Assembly: GCA_013399875.1 (NCBI GenBank)
Contig: VXAZ01000607.1
Location: 1-64,000 of the forward strand
DNA from: Gymnorhina tibicen
Lineage: Eukaryota; Chordata; Aves; Passeriformes; Artamidae
Direction: 5' to 3'
Length of the DNA: 64,000 nt
The notes below the pieces were generated by a model. That model did no database searches, had not been told where the DNA came from, and saw only the letters and a program-made list of their open reading frames with translations. A program made the position numbers and the translations under genes. Position 1 is the first letter of the stretch, and each line of letters starts with the position of its first letter. Positions 32,308-62,442 of this stretch are shown here, piece by piece.

Positions 32308-35300
32308 TTACAATTCATCATTTTTCCTGCTTTCTCCTCCAGCTTCTGCCTTCTCTTTTTTGGACCCTGTGTAATGAAGCAAACTCAGTTTCACACTGCA
32401 GTGGTTTTCAAAGTGTGCAAAGCAGCACTGAGAGTCTCCGACATTCGCAAAATTTGCCACAAAGCTTGCAGTCCATGGTACAGAGGTTTTGGAGGTTGAT
32501 ACTCAGCTCCATGGAGCTGAAGACATGAACTCTCTGCCCCTGTTAACAGTGCTGCCCTAGCAGCAGGAGGGGCACAGCAGCTCTCAAGCAGAGCCAGTCT
32601 CACAGCCATGGGACTGGCTGCAAACTGCAGGGACGGGGGCACAAAGCAGCAGCGGTGCGTAAGAATTGCACTCTGAACAACAAAAACATAGGAACGGCAA
32701 GAAACCAAAATTTGTCTTCCTGTTTGCAGAAGCATAGTTAATTCTGCAAACCAGAATTACTTGGGGTTTGAAAAAATTCAGGGGTTCTACCATCCTACTA
32801 CCTCTTACAGCTAAAAATCTGCAAAGGAGCCCCCAGACACCTTGCACTTGCAGCTCCCAAGTTCCAGATCGTTAGCAAAACATTTACCCACCGGAGTCTG
32901 ATCCAGGCTTATCATCTATTGTTGCTTTCTCAGTTGTAGGAGGTTCCTTGGCTGGATCAATATCCTCTGGTTTGTCTATGTTTAAAGCAGAAAGAAACAA
33001 AAGTCAAGGGAGAACACACAGGAGACAAGGTGCAAAGAGATTAGGTGACAGTGAGATTAAAACCAGCCAGCTGTGGTGCCTCAGCAGGACTGTAATAGTT
33101 AGCTCTCACAGCAGATCACTGTACAACACTCAGAGAAGCACCACAAAACTGCTCTGTTTTCCCCTCTGAGTGCCAGGCTTTATGTCCCCAGAAGCCCTGG
33201 AGACTGACTGGTTGCACAGGCAGGTGACCTTTGGAGCTGTGACTATGAGAAGGATCCCTTGCTCAGACCAGAGGAACCAGCAGGAATGCTGACAAACAGC
33301 ACTCCAGATTTAAAAGGACCAGGGCACTTGGGACCTGAGGAACTTAGAAAGTTAAAAAAACTGTAAGTCCTAGTGCCCCAAGAGATTTTTTACTCCTGTG
33401 GTCCATCTAGGCCACAAACATTTCTAATCAACAATTCATTCTACTCATTGATCTAGGCCAGGGCCTTGAGTATTTGGCTCTGCACACTGAAGTGCAGTCA
33501 ATGGCTTATCTTTCCTAGAAGTCAACCAGCCAGCAAGACAGCTACTGACTATCCTGGGAAATGTATAAATAATTCCTGTTCCTTTACAAAAAACCCTAAC
33601 AAATGGTGGGGGGGGAAAAGGACACTGCAAAACATAGATTTTCCCAGCTGTCTTTGAAAATTAAGAGCGAACTCAATCTCACAGTTAACTATTGTCCTCC
33701 CTTCTTTAGCTCCCTTTCAATCAAGAGAAACACCATGTCTTACATGTGGCAATTATATAATAGGGAGTTACATACATGCTCCCAGCCTGCTACTTACCTT
33801 CTTGTTTCCCCTCCGTGGGAGGGATAGTATTCTCAGTCTCAGGGGCTGCTGTAGTATTCTTGCCTGAGTCAGTTTTTGTGGCGTTCTTCTCCCTTTTGGG
33901 TTTGGGTTTTGCAAACTTGGCTTTATTCAGGAGATACTGCACTTCCCTGTCCAGGGCTGCTATCTTGAACTCTATATCTTTAGAGAGCAGCACAGGTTTC
34001 TCAGTAGGAGTGAGCTTGTTCTGTTCAGCCAGCGTCTCATTTTTCCAAATCTGTGGGACGCAAGGGAAGAGGTGCTTTTGGAATGCTTCTGGGTTCCAGG
34101 AACTGCTGTATATCACAGTATCTCAAAGTCACTGCCCCTGGCTATTCTGCTTTACCCAGGACAGCTCTCCTCTGTGCTACATTTCCACCAGCCTCTCAGT
34201 TACCCAGACATAGGACAAAGAGAAACAAAACCCAGCGCCTGCCTTAAAAAACCCAGTGCAGTCACGATCACTGGACTCCGCCCCCACCCCAGAGACAATT
34301 CCACATGCAACCACAGGAACCACTACTCCCCCCAGACACGACGGGGTCAGGCTGGGCATTAGCAAACACTGAAGCACACAAAAGGTTTGCTGGTGGCATG
34401 AAAACAAAACAGGCACAATCTACTCCATGACCTTGAGTGAAAGTATAGAGCAGGAAACATAACCCAAACTGCCACCCCACCCTCCCCCAGCATGACTCCA
34501 TCCTTTAGTACCGTTGTTTCATTGATGGCTTTTTCCAGTGTACTCAGTTCCACTTCTGTGAATATCTGGTCAGACTCTGGAATCATTCGGGCTCCCCTTG
34601 TAGATAAGAAAGCTTATTTTTGTTAAGCCAAGCAGACTGCACCTTGGCAACTCTGTGGTTACAGCTCCAGTAATACAAAACCATCACAACCACCACGCTG
34701 GATCCTTCCTGCCCCCCATTTTGGACAGAGCTCATGTGCGCCTGTTCACAGGTACTGCAGAACAGGACACCAGGGAGCAGGGTCCTGCTCGCCTTTTCTC
34801 AGGAAATGCCACTGGCTTTCCGACCACATTCGCTCTGGTCTCATTCTGCTGGCAGCTCCTACATGACCAGCTGCATGACATTCCTTCCCAAAAGCTTGCC
34901 CTTACCTGAGGAAGATGGTGGAGTGATTGAGTAGACTTTCCAGAGCAGCCAGGCGTTCTGGCCACTTTCTCCTTTCCTCAACACGGAAGAAAAGGTTCCT
35001 ACAAAGCTTTTTCAGCTCTGAAAGCTTATCTTTCAGCTCCTGAAAATGGGGGAGGAGAGAAAGGAGGCAGTTAGTTTGACCACTGTCTAACACTGGCAAC
35101 CTCAGAAGTTATAACTGCATTTGTTGTTCACCCTATCAAATACACCATTCCAGCGCAGTAAAAAGAGCCACATGACTAAGCTTTCAGCGGAATCAACAGG
35201 TTCCTGCTGAAGCTCTTGCAGAAACATCCATGGCTGGAACAACTTCTCATTTTGTTCTGTGCATAATGCACTGAGTAAACTCTCAAGAACCAGATTTTAC

Positions 35301-38300
35301 AAAGGTTCTGTCAGCCTCTGTGGTCATTTCCATGTCAGTGACAGCTGACTGGTATCCCGACTGCACGCAGCAATACCTTTGTTGCGGCTGCATAGCCCTC
35401 CTCCTCCATCCAACTGGAAGCCTCACTAAGCTTTTTGGAAATTTCTTCTCTCTGCTCCTCTGTTGAGACAAACTGATACTCCTCTTGGTAAAGCTTGTCC
35501 TAAAAAATCAGAGCGAGCACTCTGGTCAAACACCACTGAGCCTGGAAGCATGAAACAACCAGAGCACTCATTTGCAACTGGGCTGGGGTGCTGCCTGCAC
35601 CCTCCCAAATCTGAGTTCTGCTCCTAGCATTGCCAGGAGCATAATGGTAATACATCAGGTATAGATACACCCACATCCCATGATAGTAATGCTGCAACAG
35701 TCGTTATTTCACACACACTTAACACTAGTTGCTTCTTCTGCACAACAGTTCCTGAGAAGCTGTAGCTTCTTTACAGTCTGGGGGCAATTGTTCAATGTGT
35801 TAGACATGCTGAAGGGAAGGCTCATTTTGTATTGAGGAAACATGGGCCAGGGAAGCCTAACAGCATTAGAAAAAGTGACTGAAAGACAAACCCTGGGCTC
35901 TTCAAATCAGCTTCCTCCAGCTCAAACAACTCCCCTGCACTCAGATCAGCCAAAAGCTGTGCAAAACACTTCTACTGCTCTCCTGGAATTCTCATTTCTT
36001 TATATCCCTCTCTTACCTGGGTCTCAAAGATGAACGACTCCAAGCTGTTCGCCGATTTTTCTCTTTCCTGTTTCTCTAGATCTCTGATCGTCAAGTCTTG
36101 GAGTCTAAAAGGCAAAGAGAACAGAAATCAAAGGTAGCAAGTGCCTTTGGTTGAGCAGTACATCACACACACCATCTTCTGAGGTCAGCAGTGCTCTATG
36201 GGAGCCATCAGCATTCCAAAGCAATTCACTTTCTTTATCTAGTGTTCTAACTTAGCAGAGCCATTTCAAACCTACTTTTTCATTGAGCTCTTCAGTTCAT
36301 CTTCCACCAGGTCAGGCACATCGTTTACATCCAGCTCCATGGTGATCTCATGGACAAGCTTCTGCTTCTTGGGTGCTTTGATCTTCTCTTCTTCTGTTTT
36401 GGTAGCTGTGCGGTCACTGGAACTTTTGGATGGTTCTTCCTCTTTTGCAGTTTCTCTATTTTCTTTGGGACCCTGTAACACAAAGTACGTTCTCAAGCAA
36501 GGGAACAGATCTTCAGATTCTGCAACTTTTTTTAAAGGCAGGGCACTTCAGAGAAGGGAGAATTTCACTGAGGAAATGCCGTTTCTTAGGTACTAAAACC
36601 AGTCCCATTCCTTCAGTCTGATGCTCACCTGAGGCTCTAATTTCTCGCCTTCTTCCTTTCCCTGTGACTCTACTTTTGGAGAGGCAGTTTCTGCTTGACC
36701 TGAAGACTGCTGTTTCTCTTGTCCCTGCTCTTCGCCGGCATCTACAGTACTGCTTTTCTGGTCTTGTTTCTCCCCCTGCTCTTCTTTACCTGTTTCTGCT
36801 AGGCTCTCTTCCTCTTCCTGGTCATCACAAGCAAGTAAAGGGGAAAGCAAAACAGTGTTTTAAATGCAGAAACTCCATGCAATGTTTCACAGAACAGGTA
36901 ATTCTACATAATTGCCACAGCAAGACAAAAGGGCTTCCTTCGTGTAGCAGTCACCCTGGGGCTCACCTGAACTGAGTCTGTCAGGTTCTCTCCGGTCTCT
37001 GGTGTAGGGCCACCACCCCCAAACAGGCTTGAGATGGTGTTTCCAAGTTCTGTTGATGGGAGACAAAAAATTCAGAATGTTACGTATCCAGAAGAAGAAA
37101 GTCATCTGCAGCTGTCAGTCCTTCCCCTCACAACCACAACAATCACCAAGGGGCTCCCCTTGGTGGTGTAGGTGAGCTTCACACACTCCAGACTCATCCT
37201 TCTCCAACCTCCCTCCACGTCCTTGTGTGCACAGACAGCCACATATACAGTCAGACTATGTAACTTCCACACCCCAAACCCAAAGAAACACGACGCTTGT
37301 AGTTATCTCAGGTAACAAACAGTCAGTATGAATATCTCAAAGTTCAGCGTTTACTTGTCAGTGTTGACTCCTCCTCCAGCTTGTCTTCCACCAAAGTCTC
37401 AAACACAGATTCCACCTTGGAAATAGAAGCTCAGGATTAGTTTTAAGCAGGGACCAGAGGGAGGGACAGAATTGAAAAATACGTCGGCTGACAACCACCC
37501 CAGTAGGTGGTGCTTACCCGGTCAAGACTCAGTACACCACTGTCATCCATGTTGAAGTGTGCCTTGATGCCTTTGGATTCATAGTCCGAGTGCTTCTTGA
37601 AACTGTCCCCAACTCCCTTCAGCCTCACAGTAGTGAGATTGAGAGAACCAAAAACTCTGATGACACAGAGACAAAAGCAGAGAGAGAACTCAGGATAATA
37701 GTGCTGCAGAACAGCCAATCCCTGCTCATGCTCATGCTGGCGGCGATGGGCAATTGCAAAAAGCAGGAACTGGCAGGGCTCGGTTTGCTAAAGGACACGC
37801 AGCTCGGAGAACAGATGTGCCAGTGCCAGTCAGACACACTGGCAATACATTTCCAGCCAGGCAAGTTGCATTGCCACAGAGCTGCCGGCTCGGGTGCTGG
37901 GTTCGACTCACCGCAGGTCATCCTGGTTCAGGAATGTCAGATCTCCATAGTTGACATAGAACTCAAAGTCATCCGTGTAGCGGTTGAAGGTGATTACTTT
38001 GCGCTGGGGATAGGGTGCCATGCGCTGGAACAAAATCCTCTTGTTATGCTTCAAACTCCTGGATTTATCATCCTCCTCAACTTCACGAGTAAACTCCACC
38101 TGCATCACAAAGAGAAAATAAGACTCAGCAACTGCAAACTGTGGCATCTTACATCAGCAGTGTTTGGCTGCTCTGCCTCATGCAAAAGTTGGGGGGCAGG
38201 CAAATATTCCTCAACTAATATTTGTATATGCCTGGCTCCTTGGACACCACATTTCTGTTACACAGAAGACTTCCTTCTGCTTTCTTTATTAGATTGGAAG

Positions 38301-41300
38301 ATCTAATAAAAGATCTCTGCAGAAAGATCTCCAGAGCTTCCACACTCAAAGGAAGCCAACAGGTTCCAACCTGGATCGTTTCTCCCAGCACAGCCCTGTA
38401 CCCTGCACAAGAGAAGGAAAGCCAAAGGTTACCTGGATAGGAAACACAGCAGCATCCCGAACAATGAAGGGCTTCACCTTAAAGGCTTTGCTCAGAGCAG
38501 CCGCCTGGTAGACTGCACCCATAGCAGCAGCCTCATCGGCATTGATATTCTTGCCCAGCTCTTCTCTACAAAGGGAAAAGCAACAGACATGAAGTTTGCA
38601 GCCTCTCCGTAAACAGCAGCTTGTCAATGGGAGACCGACTAGAAGGGGGCCTCACATACTCACTTGCCCACAGCTTTCAGCAAAACCTCCTGCACTTTGG
38701 GGACCCGTGTGGCACCGCCAACTAGAATCACCTGGTCAATTCCATCCTAGGGATTGGAAACAGTCACCTTGTCTTAAGAAAGCAATTTTGGAAAGCTAAG
38801 TCCCGGGCTTCCTTATGCTCCTTCCCCAGTCACCATGTGCTGACATGGTGCTCTGAGAACACCCACACTACACCCTGCTGTCCCTGTGCAGGCCAGCACC
38901 CAACAGATCTCAGACAGACATCAGCCGTGCCAACAGTGAGGCACCTGGGCTCAGGCCTGTCAAACAGTGACAATGTGACCGTGGCTTCAAGCCACCTGAA
39001 ACATGGGGCTTGATTCAAAATTAGACAAACTATAGTTCAATGCCAGAGGAGACAGTGACCCCAAGAGCCAGCTGGACCAGAACAGACAGAAATCCAGACT
39101 CGAAGAGGTAACTCAGTGTCTTGCATTGAATATCAGAGCCCAAAGCTGCTCGAGAGAGTCATGGCACCCTGGAAAGTGAGCATTTAACCCTGCAGTGACT
39201 CCCTCCAAAGGACTGCCTCAGGTTTGGTCCAACTGCAGCCCACAACAGGGCTCCCTTTAGGGAGTGTGCAAAGGAGAAGCCCGAACACCAATAATTCTGT
39301 TTTCAGACTCATTCAGTTAAAACTTCAGGAGTGAGACCAAAACCAGTATCCAAGACAAAAGGAGGACAGATCATTATTTCAAACCTATAGCCCAAGAGTA
39401 AAGTGTTTTAAGAGAAAGAAGCCCCTCCTCCAAGTCCTTAATTTCTGGTGGATAGTGCAGGGGAAGTGTGACACACTCCTGCTTGACACTGCAGCAGGCA
39501 AACTCTCTGTAGCATCAACATCACTGTCACAACAGCAGGCATCTACCTCCCAGCAGTCCTGATAACACAACCACTGATGCCTCAATCATGATGTGACAGC
39601 AGCTCCACACACAGAAGCTTCGAGCTTGGTAATGCATTTTCTTAAACACACCATGTTCATCTCTGCGCTACTCAGAGCCTGCTGCACGGGTCCTGGGACG
39701 CGCTTGAACAAGTCAGAGCACAAATCCTCAAATTCTTGTCTTGAGACCTTGGCTTTGAAGTCTATGTCATCCAGTAGTCCCTCAATCTGTCCAGAAAAAA
39801 AAAAAAAAAACAGCCAGAATGAAATTAATTGTGGAGCATCCTCCAAGCAAAATCTTTGCCCAGTGTGCAAAAAGTTCTGGCTTTTGTAACACACAACAGA
39901 CCTGACCACACTCATCTGAACCCTACCATTGCTAAGGTGAAGAGAGGATGGAACATGGGTGTAACGAACAGCTTCTCTCAGTGAAAGCTTATTTAACATA
40001 CTTGACACGAATAACTCTTCTTCAATCCACTCAATCACCGGTGCTACCAAGCGGGCACAAGCTGAGAGGGAGCGATGCTCCTCAGCAGACCTGCGCTGCA
40101 GAGGGACAGTGTTCCCTTACACCAGTCCTCAACCCACCCCACACTTAGCCCAAAAAAAGCAGGAACCCCCAGCAGAAGGTCAGACCTGTGCCACGTGGTC
40201 GGCATTCGCACTCAGCACAGTTTTCAGGCGGTTGGCCTCCTTCAGCAGCTTGGCCATGGCCCGAGGATTCTTCCGGACATCTTTTGAAGGGTGCTGCTCA
40301 TTAAAGAGTTTTGCCAAGTAGTCCCGGAGACGAAGCTCCATCTCTAAACCTCCAAGAGTACGATCAAACCTGAGCAGAAGAATGAACAGAGGTGTAATAA
40401 CCGAAACCAAATTGAAATACAAACAAATGTCATGCATTATTTCACAAATACGCAGAGCAGCAAGTGGTCAAAAGTAGCTGCAGTATTATCAGCTGTGATG
40501 ACTGTGAAAGAACAACGGCTGTCCCCAAAATAAGACATTATAATGAAAGAAAGAAAGATAGAAGAAGAGATTCATCACCACAACAGCCTTTCAACAGGCA
40601 ATTTCATTACATTTGAGGTAAATGCCGTATTGCCAAGCATGTCAAACAGGTGAGAAGCCAAAGGACAACGGTATCAGGTCCCAGGTATTTTCTTAAAAAC
40701 AGCAATATAAATGCTTTGGAGTTAAAATTGCAGGGCTGGGTATGCACAGCACCCCCCCTTTTATTTGGCAATGCATTAACTACACTGCATTTTCATTCCT
40801 CTCTAGAAGTATATTCCTCTTTTTCAAACTGACACACTCTATATAGGTTACATGAAACAGAATAGGCTTACATGGCTTGAGGCTATCAAAAAACAAGCCT
40901 AAAGCAAACTAAGTACACTGGTTCCCTCCTGGGCTCCTGGAAGTTCTCAGTTACCTTCTGCACAAGAGAGCAACACCAAAATTATTCCCAACTGGAGCCT
41001 TCTCACTCTGAATGTTTCCCCCTCAGCCATCCAAATTACTGTACTGAAGCCTCACTGCAAAATTCTACATGACGAAGAGACTGTGAAACAAATGGTTTCT
41101 TTCCTGAGACCTGCGGGGTTTGTGCAACTCGTGTGGAATTCTTACCCGATGCCCTGGATCTGCAATTGAGGTTGGGTTCCCGAGTCCTTAGTTTTCACTG
41201 TCTGATACGTAACAATAGTACAAATGGTGCTTCCTGCTCCCATGTCGTAAAACATGATATTCTGAAAAGAAAAGCTGGAACAGTGAAGCAGAAACACCTG

Positions 41301-44300
41301 GATATCCCCCACGAATAAGGAAAGAACCCTCTCAGCGTGATACAGGCCACAACTATTCACTCCCTGGACTGACTTTATACCCTAAGAGCAGGACTCATAC
41401 TTTGACCAAACACAGGAGATGTTCAGGGTCACATCTGACAGAAGGAGACAGAAAACTTCTCATCTATTTCATAGTTCAAAACCCAAAGTTTTGCTCTTTC
41501 TTCAGCCTCAGGAAAATCAAGCGCCTCTGAGTCGGTGTTCCAATACTTCAAGTAATTGCTGCTGTTATTTCCCCCAGTTGATGGGCAAGGAACAAATACA
41601 GGTTTACAAAATGGGAACTCCCAGCACCTGCCCTCACTCCAGAAACTTTCAGGCTTCAACACATGCACACAGAGTTTAATTTCTTTGTCTTGTTGATGAA
41701 CACATGAAAACAGAGGAGACTGGTTGACCAGCAGAGTCCACTTTAAGTTCTTTGGATTTTTTTCTGCAGCACTTTCTCCCCTGCTTGCAGGCGACTTGGC
41801 AGGACTCCCCGCATCTCCCAAACGCACCTACCTGTGCTGTGGCATTGATGTCTTTCCTCCTAAAAACCCCATAGTTCAACGCTACAGCCGTGTTGTCGTT
41901 GATCAGCTGCAGCACCTTGAGGTCAGCCATGCGGGCAGCATGCAGAACTGCTCTCCTCTCCGCTTGGTTGAAGTAGGCAGGAACTGTGATCACTGCATCT
42001 TTGATGGGCTGCTCTGAAACAGTTGCAGGGAACTCTGCATCAGTGTAAGCCACATGCAAAGTCTTGTTGAGATGGAGTGACAGCAGCAAACCCATAGGAC
42101 CCAAGGTGAAGGCTTGTACAGAATGTAATCCTGCAGCAGCAGCCAGCATCCCTAGGGACGAATATCTGTATCCTGCTGAAACCAAGCAGACCTGGCAGAT
42201 TCGCACAAAGCCACAAGTCTACTGACCTCTCTTTCACATATCAGGATACTCTCAGATGCTCAGGGTAGCCTTCCATTTCAACAAATACTATATTCATGGA
42301 GCCTTACATTGTCACTGGATCATATTCACTCTCCAGTAAAAAGTCTTTGGGCTGGCTGTACTGTCACTGACCACATGACAAAGCCTCCTAGTAATTTATC
42401 CAGTTTTCATTACCGTGGTATTTCATTAGCAACACAGCACGAAATATGCATGACAGCCTCTTCTCTGTTAGCAAGTTTCACAGCAAAGGGCTGGTTTTGC
42501 TCTTTTAGTTCAGCTCCAGCAACAAGTCTCCATCCAGAACAGCTACAGCACAGCCTTCACAGAGCCACTTCCACCCTCCCCTGCAGCCACCTCCCATGTG
42601 CCTCCACTCTGATCACACATGTGAGAAAGAAAACACTTTTCTCCAGAAACTGCCTGTAAGGCTCCTTCATTGCAAGGCTAGGTGGTAAATGGGGTGTCTG
42701 CCCCCAAGAGTAGGACTAAGATCCCAAACTTGCATCATATTAGAAACAAATGATAACCAGATAGCTGCTAACTCTTGCTGACAGGCTACAGCTGGAGAGA
42801 ACCAACATCCTGTTTCTAAAAACCCCGCATTTTCTGAACGCTTTTGGTCTCTACTCGAATCCTATAATGGACAAACACATACACACACAGACAAGAAAAA
42901 GCTAAATTGTTCCAACCTGCAAATTCCTCAGCCAGACCACGTGAATAGTTCAAGACCATCCCCAGCATCTCCTCAGGAGAATACTGTATTGTTCTACAAC
43001 GGGAAAGAAAATCACGGCATCAACAGTGAGCTGCAGAAGCCTGGCAGCCAAAGCCCATCCCATAAAGAACCTAAAAGCAGCCACTTACGGGGACAACTTG
43101 AAGATAACAGTCTGTCTTGTCTCATCCTTCACCAGCTCATGCTCCGGGAATCGGGACTGGTACAGCGCCACGTGGGGATTATCAATCCGCTTACCCAGCA
43201 GATCCTGGAAGTATCGGAATGCCACCTTGGGTGTCCTTATGGACTGTGGAAGAAAAAAACCCCACATCATTCACTTGCATTCCTTCAGCTATGCTGTTCT
43301 CAAACCAACCCCTCCCAGACTATGTGGGGAACAACTCTTGCTATGGGAGTAGAAGCACACAGCCACTATACAGAGCCAATAACACATCAAGGAGATAAGA
43401 AGCACAGGACAACAATAAAACACTGGCTTGGACATTTATCACAATGTGGGATACATGCACTCTGCGAACAGGAACTGTTACCATCCCCAGCGCGCTATCA
43501 CCAAAGAGACGCTCATTCTCCTTCAAGGAAACAGCCACGGGTGTTTTCCTTCGTGACTCCCTGAGGAAAGAGAGGGAGGAATAAACCAGTTGAAACAGGT
43601 GAACATTCCAGTCTCCAGTGAGGAAGGAGGTTGCTCCCATTCCAGAAGAACTAAGGGAAGGTGCTTGGATACCTGCTGTAGAGAGGGGAGCCAGCCCCTT
43701 CTCAGCTGAGGGGCTACCAGAGAAGCCCCCCCACCCCCTCCAGTGCTTTGATAAGACTTTATTTTTGCTTTCCTCCACCCATAAGCACGGCAAGACAGTT
43801 CCCTCGTTCTATCTATGACTGCCAAATTTCAGGGAGGTGGGTGAGAAATCTCCTTGTTATCTCCAAACTCCCAGAAACCGAGGACGTTCCTGATCATATG
43901 TCCTCTCTCCCCTGCAGATTCTTCACTCAGTGGCTTGAGGATGGGCTGCAGCAGCAGCTGAATGCAAGAAAAGATTTACCTGCGTTACAAGCGTAGGCTC
44001 TGAACAGCTGCAGCAAAACAGACCAGGCCCTGGGCTCCCTTGTGGGGAACTAAGAATCAGGGGACAGGTGGGAACTGGGTGCCCTTTTGGATTTGCACCA
44101 CAACGTGTCCTTAACCACGCGGGCTTTCGGCACTCGCTCGAAAGGCACCCAAAGCGCACCCAAACACCTCAAAGGTGAGTTAACAAACTGCCCTGGACGA
44201 TGCCCCGCAGCTGCCCACCCGGGGCAAGAGTGAGTCACAACCCTGCGTGGGAGGATGGCAGCCTTGCTCTGGCAGCGGAGGAACAGGGATGGCCGAGTCC

Positions 44301-44757
44301 AGCCACCCTCATTTTCCGCCCGCTCCCGCCGCTGGTGGGGGGGCTACAGCCGCGGCAGGACAGACCGGATCCCCTCCGGTACACCTCCCGCGCTGGAACA
44401 GCCGCTCACTTGTTCAGGACGATCTCCATGGGCACCCCAGGCTTCACGATGGCGATCTTCATCGACTCGCTGCCCACGTCCACCGACATCACCGCCACCG
44501 GCTCTGGAAACAAACCCTTGGTGAGAACCTGCTCCCGGTGTGGGCGGCCAAGACAAGGACGTGCCGGGACAGGGCGCTGGGGAGGCACTTAAGCAGCGGC
44601 CGCTCCTCCCCGCCGGCCCCGCACCGTCGGCGTCGCGGCCCAGCCTGGGAGAGCCCGGGGAGCCGCCGCCTCCCCGCACCGCTCCGCACGTACCTGCGGC
44701 GGGCAGGAGCCAGAAGAGAAGCAGCCAGGGCAGCGCCCAGCCGGGCAACCGCGCCAT
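32308..44757 (-). CDS. HYOU1: Hypoxia up-regulated protein 1 (ORP150/GRP170)
   Basis: Twenty-four coding exons: 44694-44757, 44410-44503, 43482-43560, 43089-43243, 42917-42993, 41832-42013, 41146-41261, 40186-40369, 39652-39786, 38664-38746, 38433-38565, 37912-38099, 37518-37656, 37355-37415, 36967-37049, 36629-36817, 36276-36472, 36017-36104, 35377-35499, 34906-35039, 34512-34596, 33798-34050, 32892-32975, 32308-32366. They join in frame to 994 residues (human 999). It is an ER-lumen Hsp70-like chaperone and nucleotide-exchange factor for BiP. Exon 1 encodes a signal peptide rich in L and W. The ATPase domain shows [19 protein letters not shown] (about 220-229) and VGGATRVP (about 371-378). 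A Glu/Lys-rich acidic loop fills roughly residues 590-720 (exons 15-17), followed by the alpha-helical region with [14 protein letters not shown]. It ends in KNDEL, an ER-retrieval signal. The donor after exon 5 (GTTGGA) is weak. ATG chosen because the signal peptide starts there. Confidence 0.97.
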
Positions 44758-45270
44758 GCTCGGCACCGCTCGGCCGGACTCGGCTCAGCTTAGCTCGGCC
44801 CTGCTGGACTCGACTGGGTTCGGTTAGGCTCGGCACTGGTCGGCTCGGCTGGATTCGACTCGGCCCGACCCGGCGCGCGGAGCAGCCCCGCCGCGGCGGC
44901 CCCGCCGTCTGGCCCCACCCNCCGGGGGCGGGGCCGCGGGGGCTGGCCCGAGCGGCGCGCGTGCCGGCATCGCGCGTGCGCGCGCGCCGCACGGCAACCG
45001 AGACACGTGCGATCCTCCTGCACCGTGTGCGCCCCCTGGCGGCCGAGAGGCGCCTCGCGGCCAAGCCGTCGCCAGGCCACGCCCCCTTATAGACCATGCC
45101 CCCAGAGCCCGCCCTGATCCCGCCTTCGCTCGGCTCGGCTCGGTCCCGATTTTGGCTTCACTCAGGTTCGGCACTGCTCGGATTAGGTTCGGGCTCGGCC
45201 CGGCTCGCGTGTACGCAGCCCGGCCCGGCGCGTCCCCAGACCCCTCCCTTTTTCGGGCTCCGCCCCTTCC
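44240..45270. promoter_or_regulatory. HYOU1 CpG island / promoter
   Basis: High GC and CpG density covers HYOU1 exons 1-2 and about 500 bases upstream. The stretch 44758-44885 and again 45120-45230 contain many CTCGG/CGGCT units, read as CCGAG on the HYOU1 strand; the first block is the likely 5' UTR. One base is undetermined (N at 44921). HYOU1 is induced by the unfolded-protein response; I looked for the ERSE pattern CCAAT-N9-CCACG and found only a poor approximation near 45064-45081, so no element is claimed. Confidence 0.65.
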
Positions 45271-45500
45271 ATTGGCACCTCCCCGTCCCGCTGTTCCGGT
45301 CGCTTCTTGCTGGTGTCTGCTGCACCTTCCTGTGGCCCCCGCAATCTCTTATATACGACGCCGTGCCCCTCAGCTCACTCCCAGTGAGCTACAAGGGGCC
45401 CCAGCCCCTGCCCAGTGCCCTCTGTCCGTGCCCCCAGCCCAGGGGCAGACTCTGATCTGTCTGGAACCTGCTGCCAGTTCAGAGGCCACACAGAAGGGAC
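45095..45500. other. HYOU1-PHLDB1 intergenic stretch
   Basis: GC-rich up to about 45270, then ordinary sequence. It contains a TTATATAC TATA-like string at 45350-45357 with no associated gene. No exon is recognised, and no VPS11 sequence, the human neighbour of HYOU1, is present. Confidence 0.5.
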
Positions 45501-45519
45501 AGCGTGGTTCACGAAATGC

Positions 45520-45525
45520 TTTATG
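45520..45525 (-). terminator. Candidate PHLDB1 poly(A) signal (variant)
   Basis: TTTATG on the plus strand reads CATAAA on the minus strand, a known weak variant hexamer, followed by GTG-rich sequence. No canonical AATAAA occurs on this strand between the PHLDB1 stop and the HYOU1 promoter. A plus-strand AATAAA at 45816 has no gene to serve. Confidence 0.4.
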
Positions 45526-46041
45526 ACTGGGCAGTCCGCACCGCAATCGCCATCTGGCCCCGGCACACAGGGGACAACGATCCGAAGTTACAAAAGGTTT
45601 ACAAAGAGGGGTCTGAGTCTATCACAGTGGGGGGGTCCTGGCCACATGGGGCCAGCTGGCAGCACAGCATGGCCTCACCGTCTGCTTCCCTGGAATACTA
45701 CGGCAGCAGCAACTATCACCATCAGCCTCAAAACTAGCACCTCCCCAAGGCAGAAAGCTCAGGCCCCAGCAGGTCTTTGGCAACTTTTTACATTTCAGCA
45801 CTTTGATACTGTTCCAATAAAGTTTGTTTTTAAAAAGTCAACATAAAAAAACTTACTCCCTTGCCTGAACAGGCAACACTCAGTACCACCCAGCTGGGCC
45901 CAATGCAGGTCCACGAGCGTGGTGCACACAGCCCTTGGCATGAGGCGCAGCAGGGACCGTGGTCCCCTCAGGAGCTCCTTGCTGCTTGGGATGCTCAGAA
46001 GTCCATCCAGCTGGTGGATCTGGGGTGCGCAGCACCCCTCC
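45526..46041 (-). other. PHLDB1 3' UTR (probable)
   Basis: Non-coding sequence following the PHLDB1 stop codon; length depends on the weak poly(A) signal at 45520. Confidence 0.5.
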
Positions 46042-62403
<16,362 letters not shown>

Positions 62404-62442
62404 GGTGCCTTCTTGGAGACGTTGGATGGTACCGGACACGGG

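Noticed and set aside
37890..37920. GGTTCGACTC string resembling a tRNA T-loop
   Set aside because: No matching acceptor, D or anticodon arms; it is the splice-donor border of HYOU1 exon 12.
39793..39815. Poly-A run as a retroposon tail
   Set aside because: On the HYOU1 strand it is the polypyrimidine tract of the exon 9 acceptor; no repeat body adjoins it.
45064..45081. Possible ERSE (CCAAT-N9-CCACG) upstream of HYOU1
   Set aside because: Here CCAAG and CCACG are 11 bases apart and in the opposite orientation to the gene; too far from consensus.
44247..45092. 281-codon plus-strand open frame antisense to HYOU1 exons 1-2
   Set aside because: Shadow of the HYOU1 CpG island, also crossing the undetermined base; no known protein.
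45816..45821. Plus-strand AATAAA with T-rich downstream sequence
   Set aside because: No plus-strand exon or promoter precedes it; it lies in the PHLDB1 3' UTR on the opposite strand.
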